A stretch of DNA of 64,000 nt, taken from NCBI GenBank assembly GCA_037576215.1, contig JBANDB010000011.1:744001-808000 (forward strand), given 5' to 3'. The stretch's first letter is position 1, and every line of letters starts with the position of its first letter. This DNA comes from Armillaria gallica (Eukaryota > Basidiomycota > Agaricomycetes > Agaricales > Physalacriaceae). The notes below the pieces were generated by a model, which was not told the origin of the DNA, did no database searches, and was given only the letters and a program-made list of their open reading frames with translations. The position numbers and the translations under genes were made by a program. This document shows positions 9,658 through 21,508 of the stretch, one piece after another.

Positions 9658-11814
9658 CATCCACATTCCAGGGACAAATAGCTTTGGACAGAGCAAATGA
9701 GCAAACAGATACGCACAAGGTCCATGAGTCATATCATCCATGGGAACACTCTTGGGCTGTATCTCTTTCCCGCCTACAAAGAACAATCAGTATAGATATG
9801 CAGATAATGCCAAAAGACTTACCAGACATAGGTTTTCTCATGGTAGAAAATTGAATACCACTCTTATAACTAGACACGATGATGTGGTTCAACTCCAACA
9901 TTTGAGTTAACAAGGCATGCTGATGAGGCCAGGTGTGAGCGAGAGGCTGAATGTTGATCTTGTGAAAAAACATCCCATCAAACAGTGAGGAATGGGTCAC
10001 ATGGCTGATTGTGAAGAAAGTAGGCTCGACCTTGTCCTTAGCAAGTACACGCTTACTATCACCATAGCCTGTGGTATAGTACAATTGAGGATCAGCCGCA
10101 AAGAGGTTGACCATGTTATAACCCTCTAGATGCACAGCCATATTGAAAATACACCTGGCAGAAGATGGTTTAAAAAAGAAGGACTGGACATAAATGGTCA
10201 CTCACTCTGCTACAGCCTTATTACCCTGGAGATGCTCATCAAGCATGAAGGGTGTCACCAGGGAAACTTCGTCTCGACTGAAAATCAAAGTGTGCTCTGG
10301 AACTCAAGGAAGCACAGAAAGTGCTCACTTGGATGTGCCGACCACTAAGACAGGTTGTTTGCCAGCTTTGACCTTACCTTCTTCTGAGGCAGAAGGAACA
10401 GCTACCGGCGCAACCACTCTGACATCACACTCAGCTGGACTAGCAATGGGAAGCCCAGACTGGGATTCCACATCAACGTCAGGTCCAGGAGGCAAATCAG
10501 AACTGGTAGAAAGGGCATCTACAGAGTCATCTGGTACAGGACTGTCGCTGTTAGAGATGGTACCTTCAAAATTGCTACACAACAATATGTCAGAGAAATT
10601 TACAAAATAGCATATAAACATATGGTTTGTTCGTGACAGAAGGCGGAGGATGGCCCGAATTGGGTGATGTCTTTACAGGCGAAGATGAATGTGAAGGAAG
10701 CGATGATGCACTAAGAAGCAAAATCGAGTCGTGAATTGACGAATAAGTGAATGATGAAGGATCAAACCCTCCAGATCTGGCAACCATGGGTTATGAAGGA
10801 TGCAATGGAAGACAATACAATACGTACTTGGTCGGCCCAATGAGTTTCAATTGCTTGGTACTTCGTTCAGCATCGTCAGGCAGATCTCTTCTATCAGTCA
10901 AAGCAGACCTGTAGGCCAGTGAGTGAGAAGCAATGTGACATTGAGAGACTGTGTACATGGCACTGCGAGTGTTATGTCCAGACATTGGGAGCAAGACAAT
11001 AAAAGATCCACCCTCCAAGATGTTAAATACAGCTAGTCATGCCCTCTGTATATCTGATAGAAGCCAAGGCACTCAACTCCTCTTTTTTTTTTCTGATGAC
11101 CATAACCCTATGTGATAAGGACTGCATTTCTGTTCCATTTACTTCCCGTATGCAATCCAAAACAGAGACAGCAGTGGAGTATGATTGCGCTGAATACCAG
11201 CTCAGGAGGGGTGTATGGCAACACAAATTTATGGTGGGACTTAGTGAAACTTCCCATATCCATGCATCATGTCCCTCTTGCACATCCGTTGTGACTTGGA
11301 CCATCTGACGAACATAGTACAGCATATGTGACCAGGTATGATCCATTTCAATGTTGTGGCTTGATATGAACTTACTCATGTTCATTGTAGACACTCAAGC
11401 ATTGGCAAAGGTGACAATCAAGTATCTTCAAACCCAAGAAACCCAACTTTTCAGTTCGATGATTTTGCGGTATTAGGAAATGGTCTGGTGGTTGATTCAC
11501 TGGGTTCTGAACACATGCATTACCTGTTGTGGGCAGACAGAGAAGAGGAAGCAGTGTTAAATGTCCAGGGTATTTTGGCTGAGGCATACATACCGCCTAT
11601 CGCCAGCTCTAAAGTCCAGTGAGTTGATTTACTAAATACATATTACAGCATTACTTACATGATACAGTAGACCACTGTCAAAGGCATACCAATCCATGAA
11701 GATAGTCTCACTAGATGACAAACAATTCACAGGCACATTGTGAGCCATTGACAACATCAGAGTATTCATGTCCAGGCATTTTACTCCCATGGACAAGGCC
11801 ATACACTCTAACAC
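9658..11814 (-). CDS. Multi-exon gene of unknown function, possibly Helitron N-terminal extension
   Basis: Exons with good borders are 9658-9773, 9823-10154, 10206-10277 and 10329-10574, then about 10622-10776, 10828-11018, 11023-11304 and 11376-11520, with a first piece at 11632-11814. Introns of about 50 bp have GTAAGT- or GTGAGT-type donors and CAG/TAG acceptors. Most junctions join frames cleanly; one near 10575-10620 does not, which suggests damage or a missed exon. The central part includes HLEGYNMVNLFAADPQLYYT and TWPHQHALLTQMLELNHI, preceded by an acidic Ser/Pro-rich linker. I do not recognise a domain. It runs on the Helitron strand, and a plausible exon at about 9060-9150 connects it to the Arg/Gly-rich Helitron exon. 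It may therefore be the front of that gene or a captured host gene. Confidence 0.5.
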
Positions 11815-11939
11815 TGTTGGAGATATGCAAGCAATTCATGCAGAGAATCGGTTGCTCTCACCTGTCTTCTTTTGTTTGGAGCGTTGTTTAGAGCCACCCA
11901 AAGAAATAGACACTGGGGGAGCATTGAAGGCTATCACTT

Positions 11940-12397
11940 GAGAAGGCGACCACATTTACACGGAAGATAATGTGGTCATATTCCACAAATGGACCAAGGA
12001 CGAGGCAGATAACATGTCAGGCAGTTTATTTGCACATATTTCCGAGTTTAACTTTGTGTTTAAAGTGGCCACCAGTACACATCCTGGTATGCTCAGAGCA
12101 GGAGACCTCATCAACATGGGCATATCATTTCAAATCGTTCATTACAGCAGTAAAGGACACATACAGGTAAGACTAGATTCAGTGGCAGTCATTGATAGGT
12201 GATGCGGCAATGTACATTGTTCCTGTATACCATTCTACGAGTTTGCTAAATGGCATACAGATAAAACCCATCGCTGTTGGAGAAGACCAAGAACATGTCC
12301 GAGATGGTCAAGTGCCGAAGAAACACCACTTGGAGGTACCAGCTGTACCGGCTGCCAATGAACCCAATGTAGCAGGTGAAGAAATGCAGGATGCATG
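11940..12397 (+). CDS. Hypothetical protein fragment
   Basis: A plus-strand open frame at 11970-12163 contains FHKWTKDEADNMSGSLFAHI and MLRAGDLINMGISFQIVHYS. A second frame, about 12186-12397, reads AAMYIVPVYHSTSLLNGIQI and ends in an acidic tail before TGA. A GTAAG donor follows the first part at 12167, but the nearest in-phase acceptor would leave an implausibly short intron. The pair may be a damaged gene. The amino-acid pattern looks protein-like, but I recognise no family. Confidence 0.3.
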
Positions 12398-12718
12398 AAT
12401 AAGATTCAATAGTTTTGCCAATATAGCAGACCATACATCACCTTTTGTGGATAATAATAAAGTGTCGCATATGTAGTCCTAATCTGGTTGCGATACACAC
12501 ACTGAGCAAGATGCCGGCATCTCGGCGAGTGGCGTGGATAATCACTTGTCAATCGTACACATAGCTGTGTATCAAGCTTCAACTTGTATTGCGCGAATAC
12601 ATCTTCACCCTATACGCCACTGTGCCAGGAGACAATCGACTGTGCCTCAAGATATGCCTTGCATGGTACGACAACTTAAAGGATATTTTCTGCATACACC
12701 ATGCAGCCACCACTCGAA

Positions 12719-13266
12719 ATGACTGACGAGGACCGCATCCCGTTAACAACTGAAGGGATTGCACAAGTAACCTCAATGGTAGTAGGAGATATCCTGGTGA
12801 CACTTATATCATCAACATATGAATCCACGCTAATATTGTGTACTTCAAGTGGACCCACAGTATCAAGACAGGCATGTTCTTCAGCGAACATGCCCTTCAA
12901 CCTCACACTGTACCAGTATCAATGGACACCATGAAGTTGAAGAGTGCAACAGTGGAAGACTACAATACCAACCAATGGATTCGTGACACCCACAAGAAGA
13001 TGTATAAGGCAGTGTTGGGAAGAGGATCGGTACATTATGCCAATGATCCAGATGTGGTCATTGAGTTGTTCTTCTGCCCACTTCAGCAAATCCATAACAA
13101 GGCAGAGTATGGAAACAGCAAGAATCCTAACATTTTGAGCCTGATTGAGTTGGAGGATACATGGTATGGGAATATGTTGGTGATGAAGACCATGAAAGGC
13201 ATGGTCATGGACCTGGAACCTGATTCAAAGGAGATGAAGAGTATAATGACTGCATTAACAGAGTAA
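12719..13266 (+). CDS. Hypothetical protein fragment
   Basis: A plus-strand frame from 12838 to 13266 carries a protein-like stretch: VEDYNTNQWIRDTHKKMYKA, then DPDVVIELFFCPLQQIHNKA, then GNMLVMKTMKGMVMDLEPD. It is partly overlapped upstream by another open frame (12701-12934). No ATG context or intron decides between them. I cannot name the family. It lies convergent with the minus-strand gene at 13618-14604. Confidence 0.3.
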
Positions 13267-13617
13267 ATGCTTCATATTATTGCATGACTTGTTAAATCTA
13301 ACATTTTGAATCTTACAGGTTCTGTTTAACATATACAGCGAAATGGAAAGAGCATAAAGTATGCCATGGAGGCTAGTTAAAGTCATCACCGTAAACTGAC
13401 TATTTCAGTCAGGAGCCAATTATGACCTCATCAAATTACAGTTCATAGAACAGTTCCTGAAGTTTTATCATTGAGTTCACATAGTAGTTCCATTGTGGTA
13501 CAACCAGTTCATGTGTATCAGAGTCTTCACAATAGAAGGCACATATAATTGAGCATAAACATGCAAGTGACTGACTATTCTATACATGAATAATAAGAAC
13601 TATGCAGGTATCCAGTA
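13267..13617. other. Intergenic stretch, nothing recognised
   Basis: A+T-rich DNA between convergent gene fragments. I see no open frame with protein-like composition, no repeat end and no structured RNA signal. Confidence 0.4.
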
Positions 13618-14604
13618 CTATATATAGGACAGCAGTTCTAAACACCCAACAGGCATAGTAAGCAATGGCCTATTCATATTAGAAACACATCCACCATTCA
13701 TCATATGCTGGTGTAGATTACACCATTTGGCGATCATTGTATGGGACTCTACATCACACATTCCATGAGCCCTGCTAATGCTACTGAGACAGTCGGACGA
13801 AGCATCACCCATCTTGTACAGGAAACGAAGGGCATAGTCGTGACCTCCCTTGAAGGGCATGTATTGTAACAAAGCCTGAAGTTGGGACAATAAGACATGC
13901 ATCAAATTGCAACCCAACATGATGGGATCCAAACCACAAGCAGTGGACAAATCCCTGTCAGAAGCAGGCAACCTGTTGAGGACGGTGAAAGGATAGACCA
14001 CACTCTGCAGTGCAAAAATGGATGGATGGATGGTTGCTTCGTGGCAAGCGGATGTAAACTTGACACAAGCTGGACCACGTTGACCTGCACACAGCCCACC
14101 CAATAAATGCTCCATGAGCAACTGAGTGAGACATATATCGGGATTGGCAGTGACAATGGCAGCCATATCATGGTCAAGAATGGTTGTGGTCATGGAAGCT
14201 GATGAACAGGTCCACATGAAGATGGGTGAGGTGGGATCGCAAAGGAGGGAGTATACGTTCAGCAATGAGTTGAGTGAGACAATCAGCAGTAATGAGCCTG
14301 TCCAGGAAAATCAGTTTCAACAAAGATAATGAGAATCCTAATAAAATAACCAACCCGAGTGAAAGGTCATGTTTAAAACAAACAATTTGAACCAGTCCAA
14401 ACCAAGGATTATCGTAGACTGGGCCTGAGCATCTAGTAAATCCACGGTGATTGGAATATCACAAAAACTGTAGGAGCTAGCAATGGTGACCACAATGTTG
14501 GTCCCTGTGACATAGGGAACAGGTCCACAATGTGAGGTAGGGCATTCCAGTTCGATAACAACAGTGCATATATTGCCATTGATGAGGCAACACAGATGTT
14601 CCAT
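13618..14604 (-). pseudogene. Helitron-N-terminus-like unit A: retropepsin-like plus HLLxGxC modules
   Basis: Two minus-strand open pieces are joined here. The first (14604-14338) ends with STIILGLDWFKLF, which resembles the conserved LGxDW block at the end of retropepsin domains; the gypsy element in this window has LGHDWLARH. The usual catalytic D[ST]G is not visible. The second (14265-13618) has two copies of a short module. One reads LLMEHLLGGLCAG; the other is ISRAHGM followed by LHQHMMNGGCV. It ends with TMPVGCLELL. The same order occurs in unit B (36239-37381) and directly in front of Helitron 2 (33312-34707). It is therefore read as a detached or duplicated Helitron N-terminal piece. 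The junction between the two pieces is unresolved. Confidence 0.45.
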
Positions 14605-15010
14605 ATCAAGTGAAGTTCAAAACAAGAGAGGCGCGAAGATCTGAGGTCCATACAGTTATGCTCAGAAGATAATAGAATTAGACTGAAAGTAGAGAGGCAT
14701 AGATGAGTATCTCAACATGCATGAGGAGGCGATCGCGAACATAGAAGCCATCGGAACATAAAGGGGATACATGTAGATCAAACACTACACCCAGTACCCA
14801 TGCTCCAAGTTTAGAATGACATCGTCATTTATGGACGCCAGTGTGCCAAGTGACATGCCATAACAGATGTGTGCTGTCAAGGAATCAGGATGGTAGATCA
14901 CAAAGATAAGCAGATGATATTCACCATGTATTGTGGATGAAACAAATTGAGAACACATTCACCATATCAATATAGTAATAAATGAGCAGCCAAGGAAATT
15001 AACAAAGCAG
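14605..15010. other. Intergenic stretch, nothing recognised
   Basis: No open frame, repeat terminus or RNA motif can be supported in this 400-bp gap. Confidence 0.4.
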
Positions 15011-16144
15011 TCAATACATTGCGAACTGAGCACACACCCTACTCCTTCCATTCACCAATCCATACATGTGCAACACCATTTGACCTGTAAACTCTCTAAA
15101 GGTATGCATAACTTCATTTACAATGTGCACATGACCTGTTGCAATGATGTGTTCATCTGCCATGGTCTGCACATCTATTTGCAGCATGTGATACACTGCA
15201 AGTACACTGTCAACTGAGTATCGGAAGTTATACCAGCTGACAGTGTCAAAGCGATCATCTGTGATGTGTATAGTTACATGTAAATTTGCAAGTTTTGTCT
15301 GTGCAGGAATACTGGAAAGCAGTGTCATCAAGTCTTTGAGGTGTAAAGTAAGGTGGAGGTTGGTAAGAGATTGACACATGGGCAATGTTACATCCACCAG
15401 CTCATCACTGCGGTGATCTACTCATTTAGGGTTAGCATTTTATTGAATGAATGTATGATGAGATGCACCATATGCAAACACCAATGAGAGAGATAACAGG
15501 GTTGTACTGCACAAGGCTAGAACTCGTAGAGCAGATTCATGAGAATAATAATGGATGAACAGGCTGATATGCTGTGCAGCAGCCAATCTGGGCAGCAATG
15601 CATGCAAGAAGGACACATCATCAATCAAAGGATGGTACTGCTGTAAAGTATCACCTGGGCGATGCAGACCAAATGATGTATGGTCAAATCGTGCATCACA
15701 GTTATAAATGAATGAAGTGACTGGCAAATAGTCAACAGGTGAAGTCACAAGTTGAATGACGTCCTCGAGGTCCACAACATATGGTGTACGATCATAAGAA
15801 ACAGCCGCGTCGCCGAATGATACTGTCTTCACTGAGGGCATACTGTTGAGTAAGGTGGCAACATGTAGACCATCGATTTTGCATCCGTTAAGCATGAGAT
15901 AAAGGAAATGATGGGCCATCAAAAATATGGACAGGCATATCGAGGTATGGAAGTCAACATTCGAAACAACCAATGTCAAGAGATTAAAGCTGGAATCAAA
16001 GAGTTGGAGTAGTTCAGAAAGTAGGTGGACGTCAGAAACAGTGATGGCATCCAGCTCAAATGACCAAGCGAGTGCACATAGGTACGAGTACTTCTGATAA
16101 CCCTCCAAGCTAACACTGGCTGCATGTCCAATGCACACAGACAC
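15011..16144 (-). pseudogene. LRR-like protein fragment of fungal F-box/LRR type
   Basis: The 16144-15440 frame and the 15397-15011 frame are in the same phase, separated by two in-frame stops in about 40 bp. They may be joined by a short intron ending in CCGCAG near 15413, but the donor I can see does not keep the phase. The protein has repeating leucine-rich strands (FNLLTLVVSNVDFH, MLNGCKIDGLHVATLLNSM, LHLTLHLKDLMTLLSS) typical of the C-terminal LRR half of Agaricomycete F-box proteins. The F-box itself is not visible at the 5' end. The next gene upstream, on the same strand, is similar in style. Confidence 0.45.
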
Positions 16145-16435
16145 TCATTGAAACAAGAACTGCCATGTGTCATCATGGAAATCCTTGTTCACAAGCGATA
16201 AAATGTTTGCCTCAATGGGACTTATACAGGCCTGATATGCAATAAGACGCATGACATCGGTCGGAAAAGTGTGTTGAAAGGGAATGATTACTACGAAAAA
16301 TTAAATGACTATAATCACACAAACAACAGTTACTCACCGGTAGACATTGAGTGGTCTGATGCAAGGGCTAATATACTGCAAGGGCATGACATTAGACAGC
16401 ATGTGTATATATACCGATTGACTGGCAGAGGAAAC

Positions 16436-16457
16436 ATATATATATATATATATTTAA
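16436..16457 (+). repeat. (TA)n microsatellite
   Basis: About nine TA dinucleotides in a row. It lies within a probable intron or intergenic gap beside the F-box/LRR-like gene and has no further evident role. Confidence 0.8.
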
Positions 16458-16553
16458 TTTAGTTTTAAATGACATATGGATATTTGATAATGAGATAAGG
16501 TATCTATGCACATTGTCAAATAATTGAACAATGAAACAGTGGACCAGATAACA

Positions 16554-17476
16554 TACCAGTCGAATTGGTTCATACCTAGTTTGCAATACACTTTCACTGT
16601 AAGATTAGAACGAGCAGTGGACAAATGTGAACATGCTAGATTGACAATGTCTTTCACACCTGGTTTGGCTGCATCCCTTGCTGTTTGAGCATATATGTCA
16701 ACATCCAACCACTTGGCCATGAGGAAATAGATGTCAGACTGGAACATGTCAGCTAGGTCGCACCAAGCCACATTGGACTGGAGAAGAGGGGATGTCTGTA
16801 TTGACAGGCCGATGTACTTCATGGGCATGTCACATGGGCAAGAGGCCAATGACTTGCACAGCACCATTAAAGCTGAGTAGTCTTGACCCAGATGCAGAGA
16901 TGTAAAATTAGAACAGAGCAATAAATCAATGTTATCCACAGCCTCTCGAGGCCCTATGTCACATAAGTCAACCAGTTTACACAAAGAATGAACAACTCAC
17001 AGTTATTTAACAGCATGTCTATGTTCTCGATCAACGTGTTGCATTCTATTCATCCACCTGTGCACCTTTGTAGACTTGATTAACTTTCGCTTTCGAGCAG
17101 TTAGAAGGGTTGCTTTCGAGCTCCCTTTGTCTATCAAGTCTATGTGCATATAATCTCTTGTATGTCAAGAATGTCTTGTTTATGGGATGCAAGTCCTTTA
17201 AATCTTATACAACTTTCAACAACAGATCCTAGAGTATGAGCTGTCCCATTCACCAACTCCTGGATCATGTCAAGAGAACAATGATCAATATGTATGTATA
17301 GGGAAGTCAATTGACTCGTCCTAGCCAAGACAATGGTCATGAATCGAGGACTTTCGAGAAGATAGTTCACGCCATATTCAGCAACATAGCTGAATGTATG
17401 CATGGTGGTAGAGGGGGACGAGTTCAGAATAGGATGTGTTGCAATGGACAAGTGACTAGATGCAAGGGAGGGATCA
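16554..17476 (-). pseudogene. F-box/LRR-like gene, 3' half, split by gypsy insertion
   Basis: Continuation of the gene whose 5' part lies at 25891-26480. Removing the gypsy element and one copy of its GATCA duplication joins the frame cleanly, through LIKLVPDP into SLASSHLSIA. Leucine-rich strands include LARTSQLTSLYIHIDHCSLD and, after a gap near 17140-16990, NIDLLLCSNFTSLHLGQDYS. A GTATGT donor follows FDW at 16554, so at least one intron was present. The gene cannot make a normal product while the 8.4 kb element remains. Confidence 0.55.
17472..17476. other. Target-site duplication GATCA (left)
   Basis: GATCA directly precedes the left LTR (TGTAAGACC) and is repeated directly after the right LTR at 25886-25890. 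A 5-bp duplication is the normal product of Ty3/gypsy integrase. Confidence 0.95.
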
Positions 17477-17880
17477 TGTAAGACCTGAACTCCAATCAAG
17501 GGTAAATAGTCAGCTGTATCGCATTCATACAGTCACTGACTAGTCCTGTGATGATTGGCAATCAAGACTAACTTAATAGCATTTAGAGAGAAGGAGTGTG
17601 TTTTGGTATGAATAAATGTTAGCTCAAAGCTAGGGAATATACAGCTTTGAGTACACTACTTATATACTAAAGTGAGGGTCTGTAATAGGTTCTAAGATGA
17701 GGGTACTGTGTTAGAAAGTGAATAAGCCAAGTACACGGTAGCCAAGAATAATACACATCGAGCGAGTGTGACAATGTGTCAATGTGAAGATTTATGAAGA
17801 CTTCCGTGAAGTCGCAGATCTAAAGATAAGATAAGATATGATAAGAGGCGCTTAGGTAAAGAAATGAATAAATCATAACA
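17477..17880 (-). repeat. 3' LTR of gypsy element
   Basis: 404 bp, TGTAAGACC to AATCATAACA on the plus strand. By eye it differs from the 5' LTR at 23 sites. Seventeen of these fall in 13 dinucleotides where one or both copies read TG or CA and the ancestor was probably CG. This is the footprint of methylated-cytosine deamination. Confidence 0.95.
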
Positions 17881-17891
17881 TTACCCCCCTG
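17881..17891 (-). promoter_or_regulatory. Polypurine tract
   Basis: On the minus strand AGGGGGGTAA directly precedes the 3' LTR. This is the expected position and composition for plus-strand DNA priming. Confidence 0.8.
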
Positions 17892-18093
17892 TTAAGGCAG
17901 GTGTCCCAACTGCTGTTAGCTTCAATCCTGTCATTACTTTCTCACAATGCCTGGACACAATGTTAGTGCCTCTGCCTCAATGGCTGCGATCCTCCTTTCT
18001 TTGTTCCCTATACGCAATGGCCCGAATGAGGAGGAGGAATTTTGTTATCAGGTGGATGTGGAAGCAGTAAATCTGGTAAACTTTTTCATGTCA

Positions 18094-19404
18094 TCATGGT
18101 ATTTCTGTTGGTTCTGACAGCGATTTCGTGTCTGTTGAAGGATCATTGTGGCCACCAAGCCAATCCCAGTCTAGCTGTTGGTCGTACCACACTTTTCGTC
18201 TGGTGAATGGATCTGTATAGGATTGCCAATCTCCTGTCTCATGCTTGGTACGATTCACCCTCTCCGTGAGGTATTCATCGATGAGTTCTTCAGTGTCCAT
18301 GTTATCCTCCCATACCCAACTATTGGATTCTGGTCCATATCCTTTCCATTTGACGAAGTAGTCAGTAACCCAATGCGATGGTTTGCTGGCTTTTCCCCTG
18401 ACTTTGCATTCTCTACTGTCAAGGACTTTCTTGACTTTGTAGTGCTCTTCACCATCGATGAGATCTGGCGGCGGTGGAGGTGGCTGTTCTTGGTTTGGGA
18501 ATGCGGGTGGCATGTAGGGTGTGAGGAGTATTTCATTGAATACTGGATGGATATGCCAGGTTGTCAGGAGTTTTAATTTATATGCTGATGCTCCGACTTT
18601 TGCGATGATGGGGAATGGGCCTGTTTGTTTGTCTGCGAGTTTCTTCTTGGGACGTGGGAGATTGAGGTTGGTCATGTCGAGCCAAACTTTGTCTCCTACT
18701 TGGTATTCAACTGCAGGTTGTTTCTTTTTGTCGTACAGGGCTTTCATCTGGTCGGCGGCTTTCTCGAGCACTTGCTTCGCTTTGGCATGGATTTTTTGTA
18801 TCTGTGAAACAAATGTGGTTGAGGCCGGTGTTCTGAAGGGTGCTCGGGGTTTTGCACCTGGGAGAATTTCAGCATTATAGCCATAGTTAATCTCGAAGGA
18901 ACTTTTGCCCATAGCAGAATGGGTGCGGTTGTTATGAGTGAAGGCAGCAAGGGAGAGCCATTCAACCCAGTCATTCTGGAGGTGATTGATGAAGATCCGG
19001 AGGTATTTTTCAACCTCCTGATTGACTCGTTCAGTCTGTGGGTGATAGGCAGTGGATATGTTTGCCTTGATCTGAAGCAAGTCATAAAGGTCTTTCATGA
19101 ACTTGGATACAAACATGGTGCCTCAGTCAGAGATGACGACCTGGGGCATCCCATGCTTGGTGTATACTTCATCGCATAGGATCTTGGCCCACCCTTCCAT
19201 TGACATCTCTGTTGTACATGTGATTGGTTTGGTAAACCAGTGACCATATTGATGGAGATATGAGTCCATGGTCGGGAGGGTATGGTGTTGGGATGAAGGG
19301 GCGCTGCTTTTGCTTGCATGCTCGACTTGGTTCATTGACACATTTTGCAGGTGCGGACATAGTCCTCGATGTCCTTTTTCATCTTTGGCCACCAATATTC
19401 TCAT
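18094..19404 (-). pseudogene. Gypsy integrase with C-terminal chromodomain
   Basis: The integrase core is seen as KHGMPQVVISD (about 19130), then FVSKFMKDL and TAYHPQTERVNQEVEKYL. This covers the second acidic residue and the final Glu region. The Asp is followed by TGA at 19123-19125, where the family has Arg. The zinc-binding and first-Asp regions upstream are disturbed by frameshift. From 19116 to 18094 the frame is open for 340 codons. It contains the GPF/Y-like TGPFPIIAKVGASAYKL, then a proline tract and a chromodomain (KVKKVLDSR ... DYFVKWKGYG ... WVWEDNMD). Chromodomains of this type bind methylated histone H3 and steer integration to heterochromatin. Confidence 0.85.
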
Positions 19405-19730
19405 TAGATGAGTTCTTTAGTCTTTTCAATGCTGGGGTGTCCTGCCGTGATGTGGTCGTGATGCATCGCGATGATTTCTCCTCATAACGCATGGTCTTGG
19501 GGAATATAGATACGGGAATCATAATAGATTAACCCGTCATCTAGCTTCATCCCTCGATCATGGTTGAGAGATGCAGAGACATTCTTGTCCCATTGGTGGT
19601 GGTCGAGCGTGGCTTGCTTGATCTTGGTATGGATTTCCTCGATCGTGGGCATGACTAGTGCCCGGAAGTGCTCAGGTTTGAGGACTATAACCTCATCGTT
19701 GTCCTCCTTTCCTTGCTCATGATCTGCTCG

Positions 19731-20308
19731 TCAGCTTAGTAAGTCAGCCTTCTTGTTTGCTGGTCCTGGTTTGTGGTGCAGCGAGAAATGGTATTTGGCA
19801 AGCTCAGTCACCCAACATGCTTGGTCTCGGTTGAGCTTTTGGGGCTTTGGAAATACTGAAGATTTTGGTGATCTGTCCATATCTCGAAGTCCTGAGCCGC
19901 ACCCATTAGGTAGTGCCTCCACTCATCAAGGGCTAGCATAATTGCCAGTAGTTCTTTGTTGTAAATTTCATAATTTCATTCCCTAACTGTGAGGGACTTG
20001 GATAGAAACGTAACTGGGTGCCATTTGCTATCTTGTTCTTGGGATAGAACTGCCCCTATGGCTCCTTCACTGGCATCTGCCTTTACACAGAACTTGCCCT
20101 CCTCTGTGGGTATTGCCAGTACCACTTCTTTGGCCAGCAGTCTTTTCAACTCCTCGAACGCATCCTGTTGCGCTTTTCCCCACTTCCATGGATCATTTCC
20201 GGTCAGCTGTGTCATCGGTTTGATGACTTTGCTGTACCCTTTGATGAAACATTGATAGAAGTTGGTAAAGCCTAAGAATGACTGAAGCTGTACTTTCTTT
20301 GCTGGCAC
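19731..20308 (-). pseudogene. Gypsy RNase H and RT thumb region
   Basis: 20308-19976 encodes LQSFLGFTNFYQCFIKGYSK and, further on, FCVKADASEGAIGAVLSQ. This is the start of RNase H with its first Asp. After a stop the frame resumes at 19922-19731, with an HHKPGPANKKADLLS block matching the RNase H C-terminal motif. The break is a nonsense change, not a long deletion. Confidence 0.8.
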
Positions 20309-20390
20309 AGGCCACTCCGCTATTCCTGTGATTTTGACGGATCCATTCGGATGCTTCCATCACTGATGATGACTCTGAGGTACTCTGTTT

Positions 20391-21181
20391 TCAAGGTTTC
20401 GAACTCGCATTTCTCCGCTTTAAGGAATTGTTTGTTCTTTGGAGGAGTCTTAGAACTTCGCGCATGATGTGACAATGCTCTGCCTTGGTCTTGGACATGA
20501 TTAGGATATCGTCGAGATAGACAGTGATGGCGCCTGATGCAATGAGGTCTTTGAAGATGTCGTTCATCATCCACTGGAAGGTGGGGGTGAATTGGTAAGC
20601 CCAAAGAACATAACTGTGGGTTTGAACAACCCTCAATTAGTTCTGAATGCCACCTTCCACTCGTCCCTGCTCTTGATACGCACATTGTTGTATCCCCATT
20701 GAACATCGAGCTTGGAAAAGTACTTGGTGCCTCACAGTTTATCCATTAGCTCTGAGATGAGCAGAAGTGTGTATCAATTTTTGATTGTCATCTCGTTGAG
20801 CTTACAATAATCTTGTACTGGTCATAGCTTGCCATCCTTTTTCTTAACAAAGAAGAAAGGTGAAGCCATAGGCAACTTGGATGGTCATATCCATCTGCTC
20901 GAGAGGTTCTCGTCCAAGAACTTGTTGAGCTCCGCTTGTTCGTTTCGATTAAGAGGGTAGACCTTGCAATCGAGATTGGCGCTTGCATTTGGAGTGAGTT
21001 TGATGGCATGGTCCCATGTCTTTGGTTCTGGGAGCTCATTGAAATTGTCTTTAGCAAACAAATTGTTGAAATCCTGACACCATTCTGGGACCATCTCTTT
21101 GAACGTCTTGGTCTCTTTGTCTGCATTGGCTGCAGCAGCCAAGTCATTGGTGTGATGAGCACATATGAGAATGGCCCTCAT
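20391..21181 (-). pseudogene. Gypsy reverse transcriptase with five in-frame TGA codons
   Basis: One continuous reading frame with RT blocks [61 protein letters not shown] and the catalytic ITVYLDDILIMS. The frame is broken by TGA at 20885-20887, 20822-20824, 20774-20776, 20732-20734 and 20633-20635, always where the family has Arg. The YLDD box itself is intact. No insertion or deletion is needed to follow the frame across these stops, so decay was by point mutation only in this part. Confidence 0.9.
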
Positions 21182-21508
21182 GAAATCTATTGCAAGAATG
21201 GTATCTCCCTCCTCCAGCTCTTTGTCCCACTTGTCGTCAGGGTCTGCGTCAGGTAGAATGAATGGGTTTTTGTGGCATTCACATCATGCAAACGTTAATC
21301 CTCCTGTCTTCCAATTGATGATCAGATTATGTCGGGCTAACCAGTCGTGACCAAGGAAGATCTGTTTATCACCGAGATCCGTTATGGCTAGATCTATTCA
21401 TTCTGAATGATCTCCAATCTTAAGTTCGATCTCAGCGTATCTGGTAATTGATCCTCCCTGGTTCCTGGTTACGTCAGCATTATAGATCGGGATTGGTGCG
21501 GCAGTCGC

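Noticed and set aside
12163..12200. 22-bp intron joining the two plus-strand frames at 12 kb
   Set aside because: Too short for any known fungal spliceosomal intron; a frameshift or missing sequence is more likely.
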